Below, piece after piece: positions 41,843 to 50,502 of a stretch of DNA of 64,000 bases. The stretch comes from Kocuria sp. (GTDB lineage Bacteria; Actinomycetota; Actinomycetes; Actinomycetales; Micrococcaceae). The translations under genes and the position numbers were made by a program. Under the pieces are notes generated by a model that saw only the letters and a program-made list of their open reading frames with translations, was not told where the DNA came from and did not search any database. Each line of letters begins with the position of its first letter. Within the stretch, counting starts at the first letter, position 1. The stretch spans positions 1-64,000 of the forward strand of contig NZ_JAUNTS010000003.1 in the NCBI RefSeq assembly GCF_030538595.1, in the 5' to 3' direction.

Positions 41843-43134
41843 ACCTGCCGCCACTGGTGGCCCCCGGCCCGGAGCTGAGCCTGCCGGAGATTCAGCGCTA
41901 CGCCCGCAATCTGTCGGTGCCGTCCATCGGGGACTTGGGGCAACGCCGCCTGCGCGCCGCCCGCGTGCTGTGCCTGGGCGCCGGTGGTCTGGGGTCACCA
42001 GCCATCCTCTACCTGGCTGCTGCCGGAATCGGCACCTTGGGCATTGTTGACGACGACGCCGTGGAACTGTCCAATCTTCAACGCCAAGTCCTGCACGGGG
42101 ACTCTGCCGTGGGTACTGCCAAAGCTGGCTCGGCAGCAGTGCGTGTGCGTGACCTGAACCCGGATGTGAACGTGGTGGAGCACCGGCAGCGGTTGACTGC
42201 TGAGAACGCGGTGGAGTTGGTCTCCGGATATGACCTGGTGCTGGATGGGTCTGACACCTTTGAAACCCGCTACGTGCTCTCGGATGCGTGCGCTCTTGCG
42301 GGGGTGCCCCACGTATGGGGATCCATCCTGCGTTTTGACGGTCAACTCTCCGTGTTCTGGGCTGAGCACGGTCCCACGTACAGGGACCTGCACCCGGTTC
42401 CCCCCGCCCCCGGTTCTGTGCCCAACTGCGCAGAGGCCGGGGTGCTGGGTGCATTACCCGGGGTGATTGGTTCCGCCATGGCTCTGGAGGCCATGAAGGT
42501 GATCATGGGGGTGGGCTCTGCCCTGGTGGGGAGGGTCAGTACCTACGACGCCCTGGATGGCACCTGGGCCACCATCCCACTGGTGCGCTCGCAGGCTCCC
42601 GTGGAGCAGATGTTCCCGTTCGGTGGTTTCGAGCGTGATGGTTATGGGACCGAAGGTGATGCCGCTGCAGACGCTGCTGCCTGTGGTGCACCTGGATCGG
42701 TGGCGTCTAGTGCAACGGCATCCTCTGCTGCAACCGCATGGTCTGTTTCAACCAAATCGGACCCGGACCTGGACACCGTGGGAGTTGTGGAATTACAAGA
42801 AATGCTGACGGCCCGCGACCAAGGACAGCGGGATTTTCTGCTGGTGGATGTCCGCGAGCCTTGGGAGCATCAGCTGTCCGCCATCCCCGGGGCGGTGCTG
42901 ATCTCGCTGGGTGAGTTCCGCTCCGGCGCTGCCTTTGAGCGGCTCTGTTCTAGCGCGGACGTGGTGCTTCACTGCCAGGGTGGTGTTCGTTCCGGGGAGG
43001 CGCTGGGCCTTCTGCGTGCTGCCGACTCCAAGGCAAGCATCACCCGTACCACCCGCCACCTGGCCGGAGGCAAGACCGCTTGGGATCGAGAAAGCGACGA
43101 CGATCTACAGTCGCCACGCAGCGTGCGTACTTGA
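41827..43134 (+). CDS. moeB: MoeB adenylyltransferase with C-terminal rhodanese domain
   Basis: A 435-residue protein. Residues 15-270 are the ThiF/MoeB E1-like domain (LCLGAGGLGSPAILYLAAAG nucleotide loop, DDDAVELSNLQRQVLH, GSDTFETRY). Residues 315-425 are a rhodanese domain with catalytic Cys in VVLHCQGGVRSGEA. It adenylates MoaD and likely supplies persulfide sulfur. An Ala/Ser-rich linker with TCT/GCA-type codons links the domains. Start ATG 41827 or GTG 41839 are both possible. The last 20 residues (after HLAGG) are polar and unlike the usual family end; a degenerate second copy of the rhodanese tail lies at 44806-44956. Confidence 0.9.
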   Translation: MGESVNLPPLVAPGPELSLPEIQRYARNLSVPSIGDLGQRRLRAARVLCLGAGGLGSPAILYLAAAGIGTLGIVDDDAVELSNLQRQVLHGDSAVGTAKAGSAAVRVRDLNPDVNVVEHRQRLTAENAVELVSGYDLVLDGSDTFETRYVLSDACALAGVPHVWGSILRFDGQLSVFWAEHGPTYRDLHPVPPAPGSVPNCAEAGVLGALPGVIGSAMALEAMKVIMGVGSALVGRVSTYDALDGTWATIPLVRSQAPVEQMFPFGGFERDGYGTEGDAAADAAACGAPGSVASSATASSAATAWSVSTKSDPDLDTVGVVELQEMLTARDQGQRDFLLVDVREPWEHQLSAIPGAVLISLGEFRSGAAFERLCSSADVVLHCQGGVRSGEALGLLRAADSKASITRTTRHLAGGKTAWDRESDDDLQSPRSVRT

Positions 43135-43440
43135 TGACGAGTTGTCCCGTCCCTCAGCGTTGATGCTCGAGGCAAATCGGTGCTCGAATTCAGGGTGGGG
43201 CTGAAGAGTGGATGGGAACGCTTCTCAGCGAATTCTGTGGTTCATCGTCGACGCTCACCTGCCGGGACTGCATTGCATTCGCAACTGGGAGCAGCCAGCC
43301 ACCACGGTAAAGCACATTGGGCCCGGGTGCCTGTGCTGCACTAATGATTGAACAATGAGTGCCGGAGTTGCCGACTCTCACTGCAAGCCGCTCTTCGGAA
43401 TATTGCCACAGGTCCTTGACTGTGAAGGGCTTGTGAGCAA
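43135..43440. other. 306-bp gap without a recognised gene
   Basis: No coding frame with a ribosome site or known motif is seen. It follows the unusual end of moeB and precedes an AT-richer orphan gene, so it may hold the left edge of the rearranged segment. Confidence 0.4.
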
Positions 43441-44529
43441 ATGTTAGTGAAACAAGTCAAGCCAATGTTGACACGGTTGCAAACAGTAAGGGATGGCATG
43501 GAGCTTGCGGCATTTTTCCTTATGGGGCTCGGTGGGCTGGCGCTCCTGATAATCCTTGGCCTTGCGATCTTTGAGCTAATCCGTATACCCTTGATTCGCG
43601 CTCCGCGAAAACAAGACTATGCTACAATGAGGCGAGAAGACCGTCAATTTCGAGAAATTTTGGTACCATCGTTGGCCGCCCTAGGATCTGGTGTTTTTGT
43701 AAGTATCTCAGCATCATATTTCTATGAATCGTTAAATAATCAAGAGAATGTAGCGTCTACCTATTATGGCATTGGCTTTTTCGCATTTGCGGCGATCATC
43801 TTTAGCGTAATGTTGTATAGCGCCCTTAAGTCCAAGGGAGCCGATGACGACTTGAGTCAGGACCCAACTATGATTGCTGCCGCAGCCCGAGAAAGAGCGG
43901 TGAACCTGTCGGGGCGGGCTCCTGACTCTTCATACTTGGATAAACGCCTGAAGGAGTGGGGGCAAGTTAAGTACGCACACGCGGTCGGGGTGTTTAGGGG
44001 AGTGTCATTGCGGCACAGGGGCGGTGGGTTTCCATACCTCAGGGTGGCATTCGTGAAGGCGGGCAGTCGCGGATCGGTGCTCCGTTTGGTTGCAGGCCCT
44101 CTTCGTATTTTTGCGGCTATGGTGTGGCATTTCCCGCTGAATTTCATATGGCCACTCCTAGGTGGTGCTCTATTACCGCTGGGTGTAATTGTATTCCTAT
44201 TTCTTGCGGTCGATGATTCGGTTTTGTCTGAGATCATAATTTTTGCAGTTTTTACGCTCATTTCGTTGGTGATTGTGGGGTCGTACGCTTGGCTGCGTGG
44301 GGTGAGGGCCCGGAAGGCATATTTGATAAATGAGGAACTGGAGCGTGAAGCTGGCTGTGCCGTGGCCATGGCGAGGCGGGCCGAAGAAAAGGCGGCTGAT
44401 TATGTTGAGCAAAAACGGATGCGAAACGAAAATCTGGATAGTTTCTTAGCGCGGCAGGGTGGCAAGAGAGGCCGCAAAGTTCTCCTTAAAGTTTCGCTGG
44501 GACCCTTTTGTTTCACAGTGAGCAAGTAG
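43441..44529 (+). CDS. Orphan multi-helix membrane protein, unknown
   Basis: A 362-residue protein with five likely membrane segments: about residues 20-47, 77-97, 106-124, 220-250 and 257-283. A long charged region (residues 125-205) separates the third and fourth, and the C-terminal 75 residues are Lys/Arg/Glu-rich with a likely coiled coil. I do not recognise it. Codon use differs from neighbours: many A/T-ending codons (ATA, TTA, AAT), giving lower GC and suggesting recent transfer. It is bounded by the odd moeB end on the left and by a chimeric gene fragment on the right. ATG 43441 has AAGGGC upstream. Confidence 0.6.
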   Translation: MLVKQVKPMLTRLQTVRDGMELAAFFLMGLGGLALLIILGLAIFELIRIPLIRAPRKQDYATMRREDRQFREILVPSLAALGSGVFVSISASYFYESLNNQENVASTYYGIGFFAFAAIIFSVMLYSALKSKGADDDLSQDPTMIAAAARERAVNLSGRAPDSSYLDKRLKEWGQVKYAHAVGVFRGVSLRHRGGGFPYLRVAFVKAGSRGSVLRLVAGPLRIFAAMVWHFPLNFIWPLLGGALLPLGVIVFLFLAVDDSVLSEIIIFAVFTLISLVIVGSYAWLRGVRARKAYLINEELEREAGCAVAMARRAEEKAADYVEQKRMRNENLDSFLARQGGKRGRKVLLKVSLGPFCFTVSK

Positions 44530-44658
44530 TCGGGTAGCTCAACTCTTATTTAATGGATCCTCTCACTCCGACTTCACCCAATTCCTAACCTAGGGTGTCG
44601 CGGGCAAGGGTGGGAATTTACTAAACGTCGGATGATAGTTCAAGGAGGTTTCAGCGCG

Positions 44659-44956
44659 GTGGGCAAGAAGGAGCCAGGCGGGCAGGCGGTCGTCGTGAAT
44701 GGGGATGAGTATCATCCAGCAACCGGTCCGGCGCAGCGTGTGGATGCGGGTTTCGCGGAGCCGGAGGACTACGACTTTGCGATTGTGCATCTGACGGATA
44801 CCCACTTCGAGCGGCTCAGTACTAGCGGACGTGGTTCTGCACTGCCAGGGCGGAGTTCGCTCAGAAGAGGCACTGGGCCTTCTGCGTTCCGCCGACGCCC
44901 AGTCCGGTCTCACTCGCTCCATCCGCCACCTGGCGGGAGGATTTGCTGACTGCTAG
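44659..44956 (+). pseudogene. Chimeric fragment: metallophosphoesterase head joined to a moeB rhodanese tail
   Basis: From GTG 44659 (AAGGAGG upstream) the first 50 codons match the start of the metallophosphoesterase at 46845: shared segments are VVVNGDEYHPATGPAQR and EPEDYDFAIVHLTDT. At about 44806 the sequence changes abruptly to FERLSTS, which continues, after a two-base deletion, as DVVLHCQGGVRSEEALGLL and a tail ending HLAGGFADC with stop TAG at 44954. That second part matches the end of moeB at 42933-43080 at roughly 80% nucleotide identity. The fragment is therefore not a working gene but a junction between two genes that flank this region. Confidence 0.8.
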
Positions 44957-44969
44957 GGAGAGGTTGTGT

Positions 44970-45070
44970 ATGGCTACCCCCATGCCTGAGTTGAAACGGC
45001 TTTTCACGAGTCTTCTTGCTGTGCGCCCCACCCGGGCCATGCCGTCCAGTCCATCCGATACGTCACTCCC
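44970..45070 (+). pseudogene. True 5' end of the FUSC gene, out of frame with the rest
   Basis: ATG 44970 has GGGAGAGG seven bases upstream and encodes MATPMPELKRLFTSLLAVRP. In this frame the sequence then turns unlike a membrane protein. In the frame of the downstream gene, bases 45038-45070 read HAVQSIRYVTP, a natural lead into the first helix. A one-base loss in the run CCCGGGCC near 45031-45038 would explain the shift. Confidence 0.65.
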
Positions 45071-46762
45071 GTGGGTGTGGGCCTACTGCTCACGGCTCTT
45101 TTTGTGGGGCCTGCGCAGGCCACCATGGGACTGTTGGGCGCCATGGCGGGTAATGCCGGCCGTGATGATCCTTTCCGACAACGCATGGTCACTTTGATTC
45201 TGGTTGGGGTGGCAACTCAGGCGAGCATATTGATTGGCCTCTTGATTGCCCCGCACGCGTGGCTGGTGCCCGTAGTCATCACGGTACTCACTACCTTGGT
45301 TGTCTGGGTGTGGCACGCACTGGCAGTCGGTGCGCCGGGGCCCACCACCACCTTGTTTGCCTGCGCCTTTGGCACCTATTTGGGGGCGCGCGGATATTCT
45401 GTTGCGGAAGTCCTGCCGGTTTCACTGTTGACTTGGTCCATTACAGCGGTGGTCTCCCTGCTGTTGGTGGTGGTGAAGGCGTCGGCGCCTAAACACCAGG
45501 CCGTGCGGACGGCGCGTGAATCCGTGGCGGCATATGTGGATGCGGTGCAACCGGGTGCCCAGGGCTCGGGCACCAGTGATGCAGACATGTCCACGCTGCG
45601 CTCACGTGCGTGGGTGATGTACAACGACGCCTGGGCTGCGGTGCGTTCGGGTCTGAAACCCGGTGCCGAACAACATTCTGAGCAAGGACAAGAGCTGCAG
45701 CGGCAGATGGAGGCTCTGCACGATCAGCTGTTGGCTGCCACGTACGCAGATCCGCACTCTGTGCTGGGCATATCCGCTGCTCCGGATGGCGGTCACCGTA
45801 CAACGGAGCCGCCAACAGGGTTGCCCGCCATGGTGGGTCTGGTCCCTCTGGGCCGACCTGGGTGGAAGTATCTTCTGCGAACCAGCTTGAATCCCGGTGC
45901 GCGAGCTTGGCTGATTGCGCAACGTGCAGCCCTGGCCGTGCTGATCGCATCCGTGTCCGTGCTTCTTCTCCATGTGGGTCACCCCTACTGGGCAGTGCTG
46001 TCGGCCCTGATCATTCTGCACATGCAGACAGGACGCACGGAGTTGACCGTTCGTGCCGCTCACCGGGTGGTGGGTACGGGAATCGGCGTGGTGCTCTACC
46101 TGGGGTTTGCTCTGGCTCATCCCGGGCCGTGGTTGGTGTTGGGCATTGTGGTGGTCGCGCTCTACGGATTGGAGCTCATGGCTCCCACCAATTACGCGAT
46201 CGCCACCGTGTGCGTTACGGGGCTGGCATTGTTGATGTCTCCGGTGACATCTGATGCCCAAATGGAGTCGCTGATCCGTGACCGCCTGGTGGAGACCGTG
46301 GTGGGCGTCAGCGCAGCCGTTCTGGTCATCTGGTTGATTGGCCGCAAAGCTGCCATCCGGTTGGTGCGTAGACAGTATCGAATGACCTTGAACTGCATTG
46401 TGGATGTGTTGATCGACCTCACGGGTCAAGCCCGTGGAAACTCTCTGAGAGCTGCAGAGCATCGGCGCAATCTGATCTTTGAGGTTGGGCGGGCATCATC
46501 CATTCTGGCCACTGCCCGCACGGACGATCCAAGCTCATTGGCTCCTTGGTCGGAGTTGCACGAGGAAATAGCAGGCCTTGCTTTTGACGTCACCGCAGCA
46601 GGGTGGTCCACAGCGGCAGATCAAGCAGCCGCACAGCAGGCGCTGCAACAATTGCGCGCCACCATCGCAACGTTGCCTGCAATCTCATCTCGAAACATTC
46701 ATGTTGAGGGACTGGCTCAGCAGGTGGCTGAAGTTCATCGAGACTTTGCCACATCACACTGA
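45071..46762 (+). CDS. FUSC-family membrane transporter, 5' end frameshifted
   Basis: A 563-residue open frame from GTG 45071, but the natural start is probably ATG 44970 in another frame (see separate entry). Two hydrophobic blocks of five or six helices (residues 1-140 and 280-420) each followed by a soluble helical region match the fusaric acid resistance/YccS-like FUSC layout, with GLLGAMAGNAGRDDPFRQ after helix 1 and YWAVLSALIILHMQTGR in the second block. Such proteins export aromatic acids or related compounds. If the frameshift is real, the protein lacks about 33 residues at its start, which may or may not inactivate it. Confidence 0.75.
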   Translation: MGVGLLLTALFVGPAQATMGLLGAMAGNAGRDDPFRQRMVTLILVGVATQASILIGLLIAPHAWLVPVVITVLTTLVVWVWHALAVGAPGPTTTLFACAFGTYLGARGYSVAEVLPVSLLTWSITAVVSLLLVVVKASAPKHQAVRTARESVAAYVDAVQPGAQGSGTSDADMSTLRSRAWVMYNDAWAAVRSGLKPGAEQHSEQGQELQRQMEALHDQLLAATYADPHSVLGISAAPDGGHRTTEPPTGLPAMVGLVPLGRPGWKYLLRTSLNPGARAWLIAQRAALAVLIASVSVLLLHVGHPYWAVLSALIILHMQTGRTELTVRAAHRVVGTGIGVVLYLGFALAHPGPWLVLGIVVVALYGLELMAPTNYAIATVCVTGLALLMSPVTSDAQMESLIRDRLVETVVGVSAAVLVIWLIGRKAAIRLVRRQYRMTLNCIVDVLIDLTGQARGNSLRAAEHRRNLIFEVGRASSILATARTDDPSSLAPWSELHEEIAGLAFDVTAAGWSTAADQAAAQQALQQLRATIATLPAISSRNIHVEGLAQQVAEVHRDFATSH

Positions 46763-46844
46763 ACGTCCCGGACCCCGGCTGTGCCAGTGACTCATTCCGG
46801 CAGCCAGTGAACCAAGCAATCGTAGGATCGTAGGAGGGAACGCA

Positions 46845-48302
46845 GTGCAAGAACGGAAGCCGCAGGAGCAGGACGTCGTCGTGGTGAATGGCGATGACTA
46901 CGATCCCGCCACCGGTCCGGCGCAGCGTACGGACGTGGGGTTTGCAGACCCGGAGGATTACGACTTTGCCATCGTGCATCTGACGGACACCCAGTACATC
47001 GCCGAAGGTGCCGCAGACCCGTCGGACCCGGATCGCCAGGCGCGATTCAAGGCCGCCCATGATGCCATCGCCCGGTGGGTGGGGGAGAACGCCGAACGGC
47101 GAAAGATCGTGTACCTGGCCCACACCGGTGATCTGGTGGAGAACTGGTGCTGGTTCTGGAACCGGCGGTCAACCGCCCGGCGGGAGTTTCAGGAAGCCGG
47201 GCGGCTGATTTCCATGATCGAAGATTACGGGGTGCCCGTGGGGGTGCTGCCCGGCAATCACGACAATCGTTGGGGCTCAGACGAGGGCCGTGGATCACCA
47301 GAACTCAAGATGTTCAACAAAACTTTTGGACCGATCCGCACCATGATGGCTCAGCGGCAATGGCGTCCCCGCGCGGGAGAATTAGAGGTGGAGGCCAACT
47401 ACGGCGGTCCGTGGAAGGCCGGTGAAAACAGCTGCCATTACGACCTTGTCACCGTTGGTGACACCAAACTCATCTTCCTTCACCTGGGATACGGAGTGCG
47501 TGATGAGCACACCGCATGGGCGAATGACGTACTGCGCCAATATGCGGATCGAGACGCCATTATTTGCACGCATTACTATCTTGACCAGGGAATTCGCCCG
47601 GATGGGTCCGGAGCTCCTTACGGTGGCCCCGGGTCTTACGGCCCCAACGACGGCGTGAAAATCCACCGCGAAGTGGTCTCCCAACATTCAAATGTGGTCA
47701 TGGTGCTGTGCGGGCACATTTCCGGTACGGGGTGGCGCCTTGAAGATCAGGTGGCTTATCCGTCTCCGGGTTTGTTGGCGGATTATCAGGCGCACCGGAT
47801 GCCAGATGAAGAATTCCCGGTGGGTTATCGGCAAGCTCGGGGTGAGCGGCGCACCGGGTTCCTGAGACTCCTGCAGTTTCGTGTTGCCGATGGGACGGTG
47901 CGCGTGAGCACCTATTCGCCCGTCCTGGACAGTTTCCAGCCCGGGGATTTTGCCCCGCAAAGCCAGCTGAACCAACTGCTCGGCGGACGCGATGCAGCGG
48001 AGGTCGCGGCGCAACCCTGGGCGCATCCGGACCATCTGATCCTGCCCGTGGAGTTGCGTTCGCAAGTACCCGGTGGGCGCAACCTCCCAGCAGACGGAAC
48101 CTTGGCCACTGACGTTCCGAATCTCAACGACGACGCCGCCGGTCCCCTCACCCTGCCGGCCTCGGACCAGACTTTGTCGGGGTTCGGTCGCACGGAGACG
48201 GATGTTTCCGGCCGCGTCATCCCTGACAAGTGGGGTACCGCCCTGACGGTGGCCGGTGCCGTGGGCGCTGCGCTCGTGGTGCGAAAGCTGCGGCGTCGCT
48301 AA
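46845..48302 (+). CDS. Calcineurin-like metallophosphoesterase with C-terminal membrane anchor
   Basis: A 485-residue hydrolase. Metal-binding motifs are in order: HLTDTQYIAEG, HTGDLVENW, VLPGNHDNRW, ICTHYYLD and VLCGHISGTGW. Residues 455-480 form a single hydrophobic helix followed by RKLRRR, which suggests a C-terminal anchor. No signal peptide is seen at the N-terminus from GTG 46845 (AGGAGG upstream), which is odd for a protein with such a tail; the protein may be tail-anchored. Substrate unknown. The first 50 codons have a diverged copy at 44659. The linker near residue 430 includes an NDDAA stretch coded by a recurring motif. Confidence 0.85.
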   Translation: MQERKPQEQDVVVVNGDDYDPATGPAQRTDVGFADPEDYDFAIVHLTDTQYIAEGAADPSDPDRQARFKAAHDAIARWVGENAERRKIVYLAHTGDLVENWCWFWNRRSTARREFQEAGRLISMIEDYGVPVGVLPGNHDNRWGSDEGRGSPELKMFNKTFGPIRTMMAQRQWRPRAGELEVEANYGGPWKAGENSCHYDLVTVGDTKLIFLHLGYGVRDEHTAWANDVLRQYADRDAIICTHYYLDQGIRPDGSGAPYGGPGSYGPNDGVKIHREVVSQHSNVVMVLCGHISGTGWRLEDQVAYPSPGLLADYQAHRMPDEEFPVGYRQARGERRTGFLRLLQFRVADGTVRVSTYSPVLDSFQPGDFAPQSQLNQLLGGRDAAEVAAQPWAHPDHLILPVELRSQVPGGRNLPADGTLATDVPNLNDDAAGPLTLPASDQTLSGFGRTETDVSGRVIPDKWGTALTVAGAVGAALVVRKLRRR

Positions 48303-48937
48303 CTGCCGTTGGCCCCGCCGGTGGGTGGCAGAGCGGCGACTGCCCGCATCAGGTGAACCAGGCGCATGATGTTGTCCTGCTGGCGCAACGGATCACCGGT
48401 CAAGGACCCCACATCTGGTCCATGAACAACTTGATAGGTGATGGTGTCCCCGCGCACCTGACCATCGGTCGGATCAGTAAGAGCACGCACCGTGATGTCA
48501 GAGCCGGAACTGTTCCAACTCTGGTCAACGCTGACCGTGGCAAGGAGTGCATCCTCGGACACGGACAGCAGTTTGAAGCGGCGGTAGCCGTCAGATATTT
48601 CGGTCAGGACAGCGTTGAGGTTGTGGGGGCCCAGTGCTGGGATTGGTCCGGTCCAGTAGCTGGAGTCGGCATCGTGAACCACTGCCGATGCCACGGGGTC
48701 GTGTTGAGCTCCCAGGAGTCGGGTGCTGCGCGAGATCCTGGGGCCCGCGAAGGCCAAGAACATGAACCCCATGAGAAACGGCAGCCAAGCTACCCAGGGC
48801 AAATCACCCAATCCGCCGACCATGCCCACCATGGCCATAGGGATGATTGGGATGAAAGACCCGTATTTCACCACCAGGGTGCGCCATTTCCAGTAGGCGG
48901 GTTCGGGGAATCTGTGCGTTCCGCCGCGTGATGTCAC
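48299..48937 (-). CDS. Two-helix membrane protein, third of three tandem paralogues
   Basis: A 212-residue protein with two N-terminal helices (about residues 26-45 and 48-67) and a soluble domain. It shares with the two genes upstream a layout of helices, an Arg-rich turn, a YWTGPIPALGPHNLNA-like entry, a KLLSVSEDALLATV-like strand, and an end with LVHLMRAVAALPP. No family is recognised. GTG 48937 overlaps the stop of the preceding gene (GTGA). The three genes form one operon. Confidence 0.6.
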   Translation of the reverse strand: MTSRGGTHRFPEPAYWKWRTLVVKYGSFIPIIPMAMVGMVGGLGDLPWVAWLPFLMGFMFLAFAGPRISRSTRLLGAQHDPVASAVVHDADSSYWTGPIPALGPHNLNAVLTEISDGYRRFKLLSVSEDALLATVSVDQSWNSSGSDITVRALTDPTDGQVRGDTITYQVVHGPDVGSLTGDPLRQQDNIMRLVHLMRAVAALPPTGGANGS

Positions 48938-49620
48938 CGGGGCTCGCTGTGGGCGGTGCCCTTGTCTGAACAGGGGTGGGTGCTTGCGGTTTTGGGGGCC
49001 AGGTCTCGCAACAGGTACACCAACCGGGCAAGGTCATCGGCTGTTTGCAGTCCATCTATCCGCGCGAACTGCGTGGTGTTGGAAATCTGGAAGACCAGGT
49101 CAGTTTCCAATGGGTTGTCCGGACCATCAACCGGGGAAGCGGGTTGGGAACCGCGTATGGAGATGTCCGTCCCGGGCGTGGTCCAGCCTGCTGTGGTGTC
49201 CAAGTCAGCTGTCAAGTCATCGGCCGACATGGATTGAATGCGCAGCCGCTTGTAGATTGCTGCTGCTCGGGTGAAGGTTGCCTCAAAGTTGGTGCTGTCC
49301 AAGCCGGGTATTTTCCCCGTCCACTGGAGGCCGTCGTCAATGGCCTTGATGTCTTTGAGGATGGGGTCCGATCGGTCAAAGTTCGCGGTTTGGCGGGCCA
49401 TGAACCGTCGCACCCCCAGAGCGATGCCCAGCACGATTGCCGACCACAGGACCCAGGCAAGCCACCACGGTGAATCAACAGGATCAGGTCCAAATTGCCA
49501 AAGCACCATCAGGAGCATGGGGGCCAGCGCAACGCCGGCCAAGATCCAGCTGCGCCGCCGCCATGATCGTGGCGCCGTGAAGGCTGAGGCTCGTTCGGAA
49601 GTGCGCTTCCTAGCAGCCAT
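48934..49620 (-). CDS. Two-helix membrane protein, second of three tandem paralogues
   Basis: A 228-residue protein with helices at about residues 26-45 and 53-71. The soluble part has LQWTGKIPGLDSTNFEA, RLRIQSMSADDLTADL and the end LARLVYLLRDLAP, equivalent to segments in the genes on both sides. Function unknown. It starts three bases after the first paralogue and overlaps the third by four bases. The cytoplasmic or external side of the soluble domain cannot be judged safely. Confidence 0.6.
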   Translation of the reverse strand: MAARKRTSERASAFTAPRSWRRRSWILAGVALAPMLLMVLWQFGPDPVDSPWWLAWVLWSAIVLGIALGVRRFMARQTANFDRSDPILKDIKAIDDGLQWTGKIPGLDSTNFEATFTRAAAIYKRLRIQSMSADDLTADLDTTAGWTTPGTDISIRGSQPASPVDGPDNPLETDLVFQISNTTQFARIDGLQTADDLARLVYLLRDLAPKTASTHPCSDKGTAHSEPR

Positions 49621-49623
49621 TGG

Positions 49624-50244
49624 TCACTGCCCGGCTGGTGACGCTACGGGCTCACTGGTCGGCGCCGCCACGGCACGCAGTGTTTCCACTACTTGGGCAA
49701 CATTCCTCCTGGCCTCAGCTCCCGCCAACGGGCCGATTGAGCTGTAGGGAACAGAGGTGACCGTGACTTCTGGGTTTTCAACCCCAGGTGTGTAACGCAC
49801 GGTGGTCACGTATCCGTAGCTGGTCGCAGTCAACTGACCACGGAGCATCAACAGCCCGGTGTGCGGGTTCAGCCCGTGCACCACGAATTGCGGCGAATGC
49901 GCAAAAACGTCAGCTGCAGCCCGGAAAGTGGCTGCATTGACACCGGGGATGACCCCTGACCACTCCGGTCGGCCCCAATCACCGTGGATTTCATCCCCGA
50001 AGGTGTTGCGGACTTCCTGAGAGCGGCCTCCGCGAGTTTGCAACCAGCGCACCATCCAAATGATCAGACCCACGATCATCACACTCAAACCAAACCTACC
50101 GAGCCATTCGGGGATGGGAATTAGCCCGGTCAGTATGGGCATCGAAACCATGAGAGCCATGAATGAACAAGCAAATGGCCAGAGTCGCTGCTTGGCGGAG
50201 ATCGGCGTGGGCAGTGGGTGATGGAGTTCTTTCGGTGAGTCCAT
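49624..50244 (-). CDS. Two-helix membrane protein, first of three tandem paralogues
   Basis: A 206-residue protein with helices at about residues 22-43 and 50-66. The soluble part has PEWSGVIPGVNAATFRA, VHGLNPHTGLLMLRG and the end VVETLRAVAAP, matching the other two genes in pattern. ATG 50244 has GAGGTGA six bases upstream, making this the first gene of the three-gene operon. I do not recognise the family. Confidence 0.6.
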   Translation of the reverse strand: MDSPKELHHPLPTPISAKQRLWPFACSFMALMVSMPILTGLIPIPEWLGRFGLSVMIVGLIIWMVRWLQTRGGRSQEVRNTFGDEIHGDWGRPEWSGVIPGVNAATFRAAADVFAHSPQFVVHGLNPHTGLLMLRGQLTATSYGYVTTVRYTPGVENPEVTVTSVPYSSIGPLAGAEARRNVAQVVETLRAVAAPTSEPVASPAGQ

Positions 50245-50390
50245 CGTGGTTTCACCTCGTCGTCGGATCGGTTGTGATAGTCGTAACGGTCGTGAAGGGC
50301 CAGATATTCACGCTAGTCAGATATTTGCCAGCTGGCCAGTTTCGGCATCGGATCGTTACGGTGCAAAAGGTGGGCGTGACGGATCGCATG

Positions 50391-50400
50391 GGCGTCGTCG
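50391..50400 (+). repeat. GGCGTCGTCG dispersed motif, intergenic copy (one of 14 in the window)
   Basis: This is the only copy outside a gene. On the plus strand the core GGCGTCGTC starts at 1733, 14045, 19713, 23445, 37056, 50391 and 62676; on the minus strand it occupies 10595-10603, 17050-17058, 30589-30597, 42052-42060, 48129-48137, 54465-54473 and 58965-58973. All 14 extend to GGCGTCGTCG and 12 to GGCGTCGTCGT. In genes it is read as Asp-Asp-Ala or, on the other strand, Ala-Ser-Ser. Confidence 0.7.
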
Positions 50401-50502
50401 TCGTAAATCCACGGACGGTCAGGCAGGCCACGGGTAATCTGTAGGGGACCCAAGACTCGGGTTTCCACTTCCTTCCCCGCCGTACCGCCGCAGGAGGCCC
50501 GC

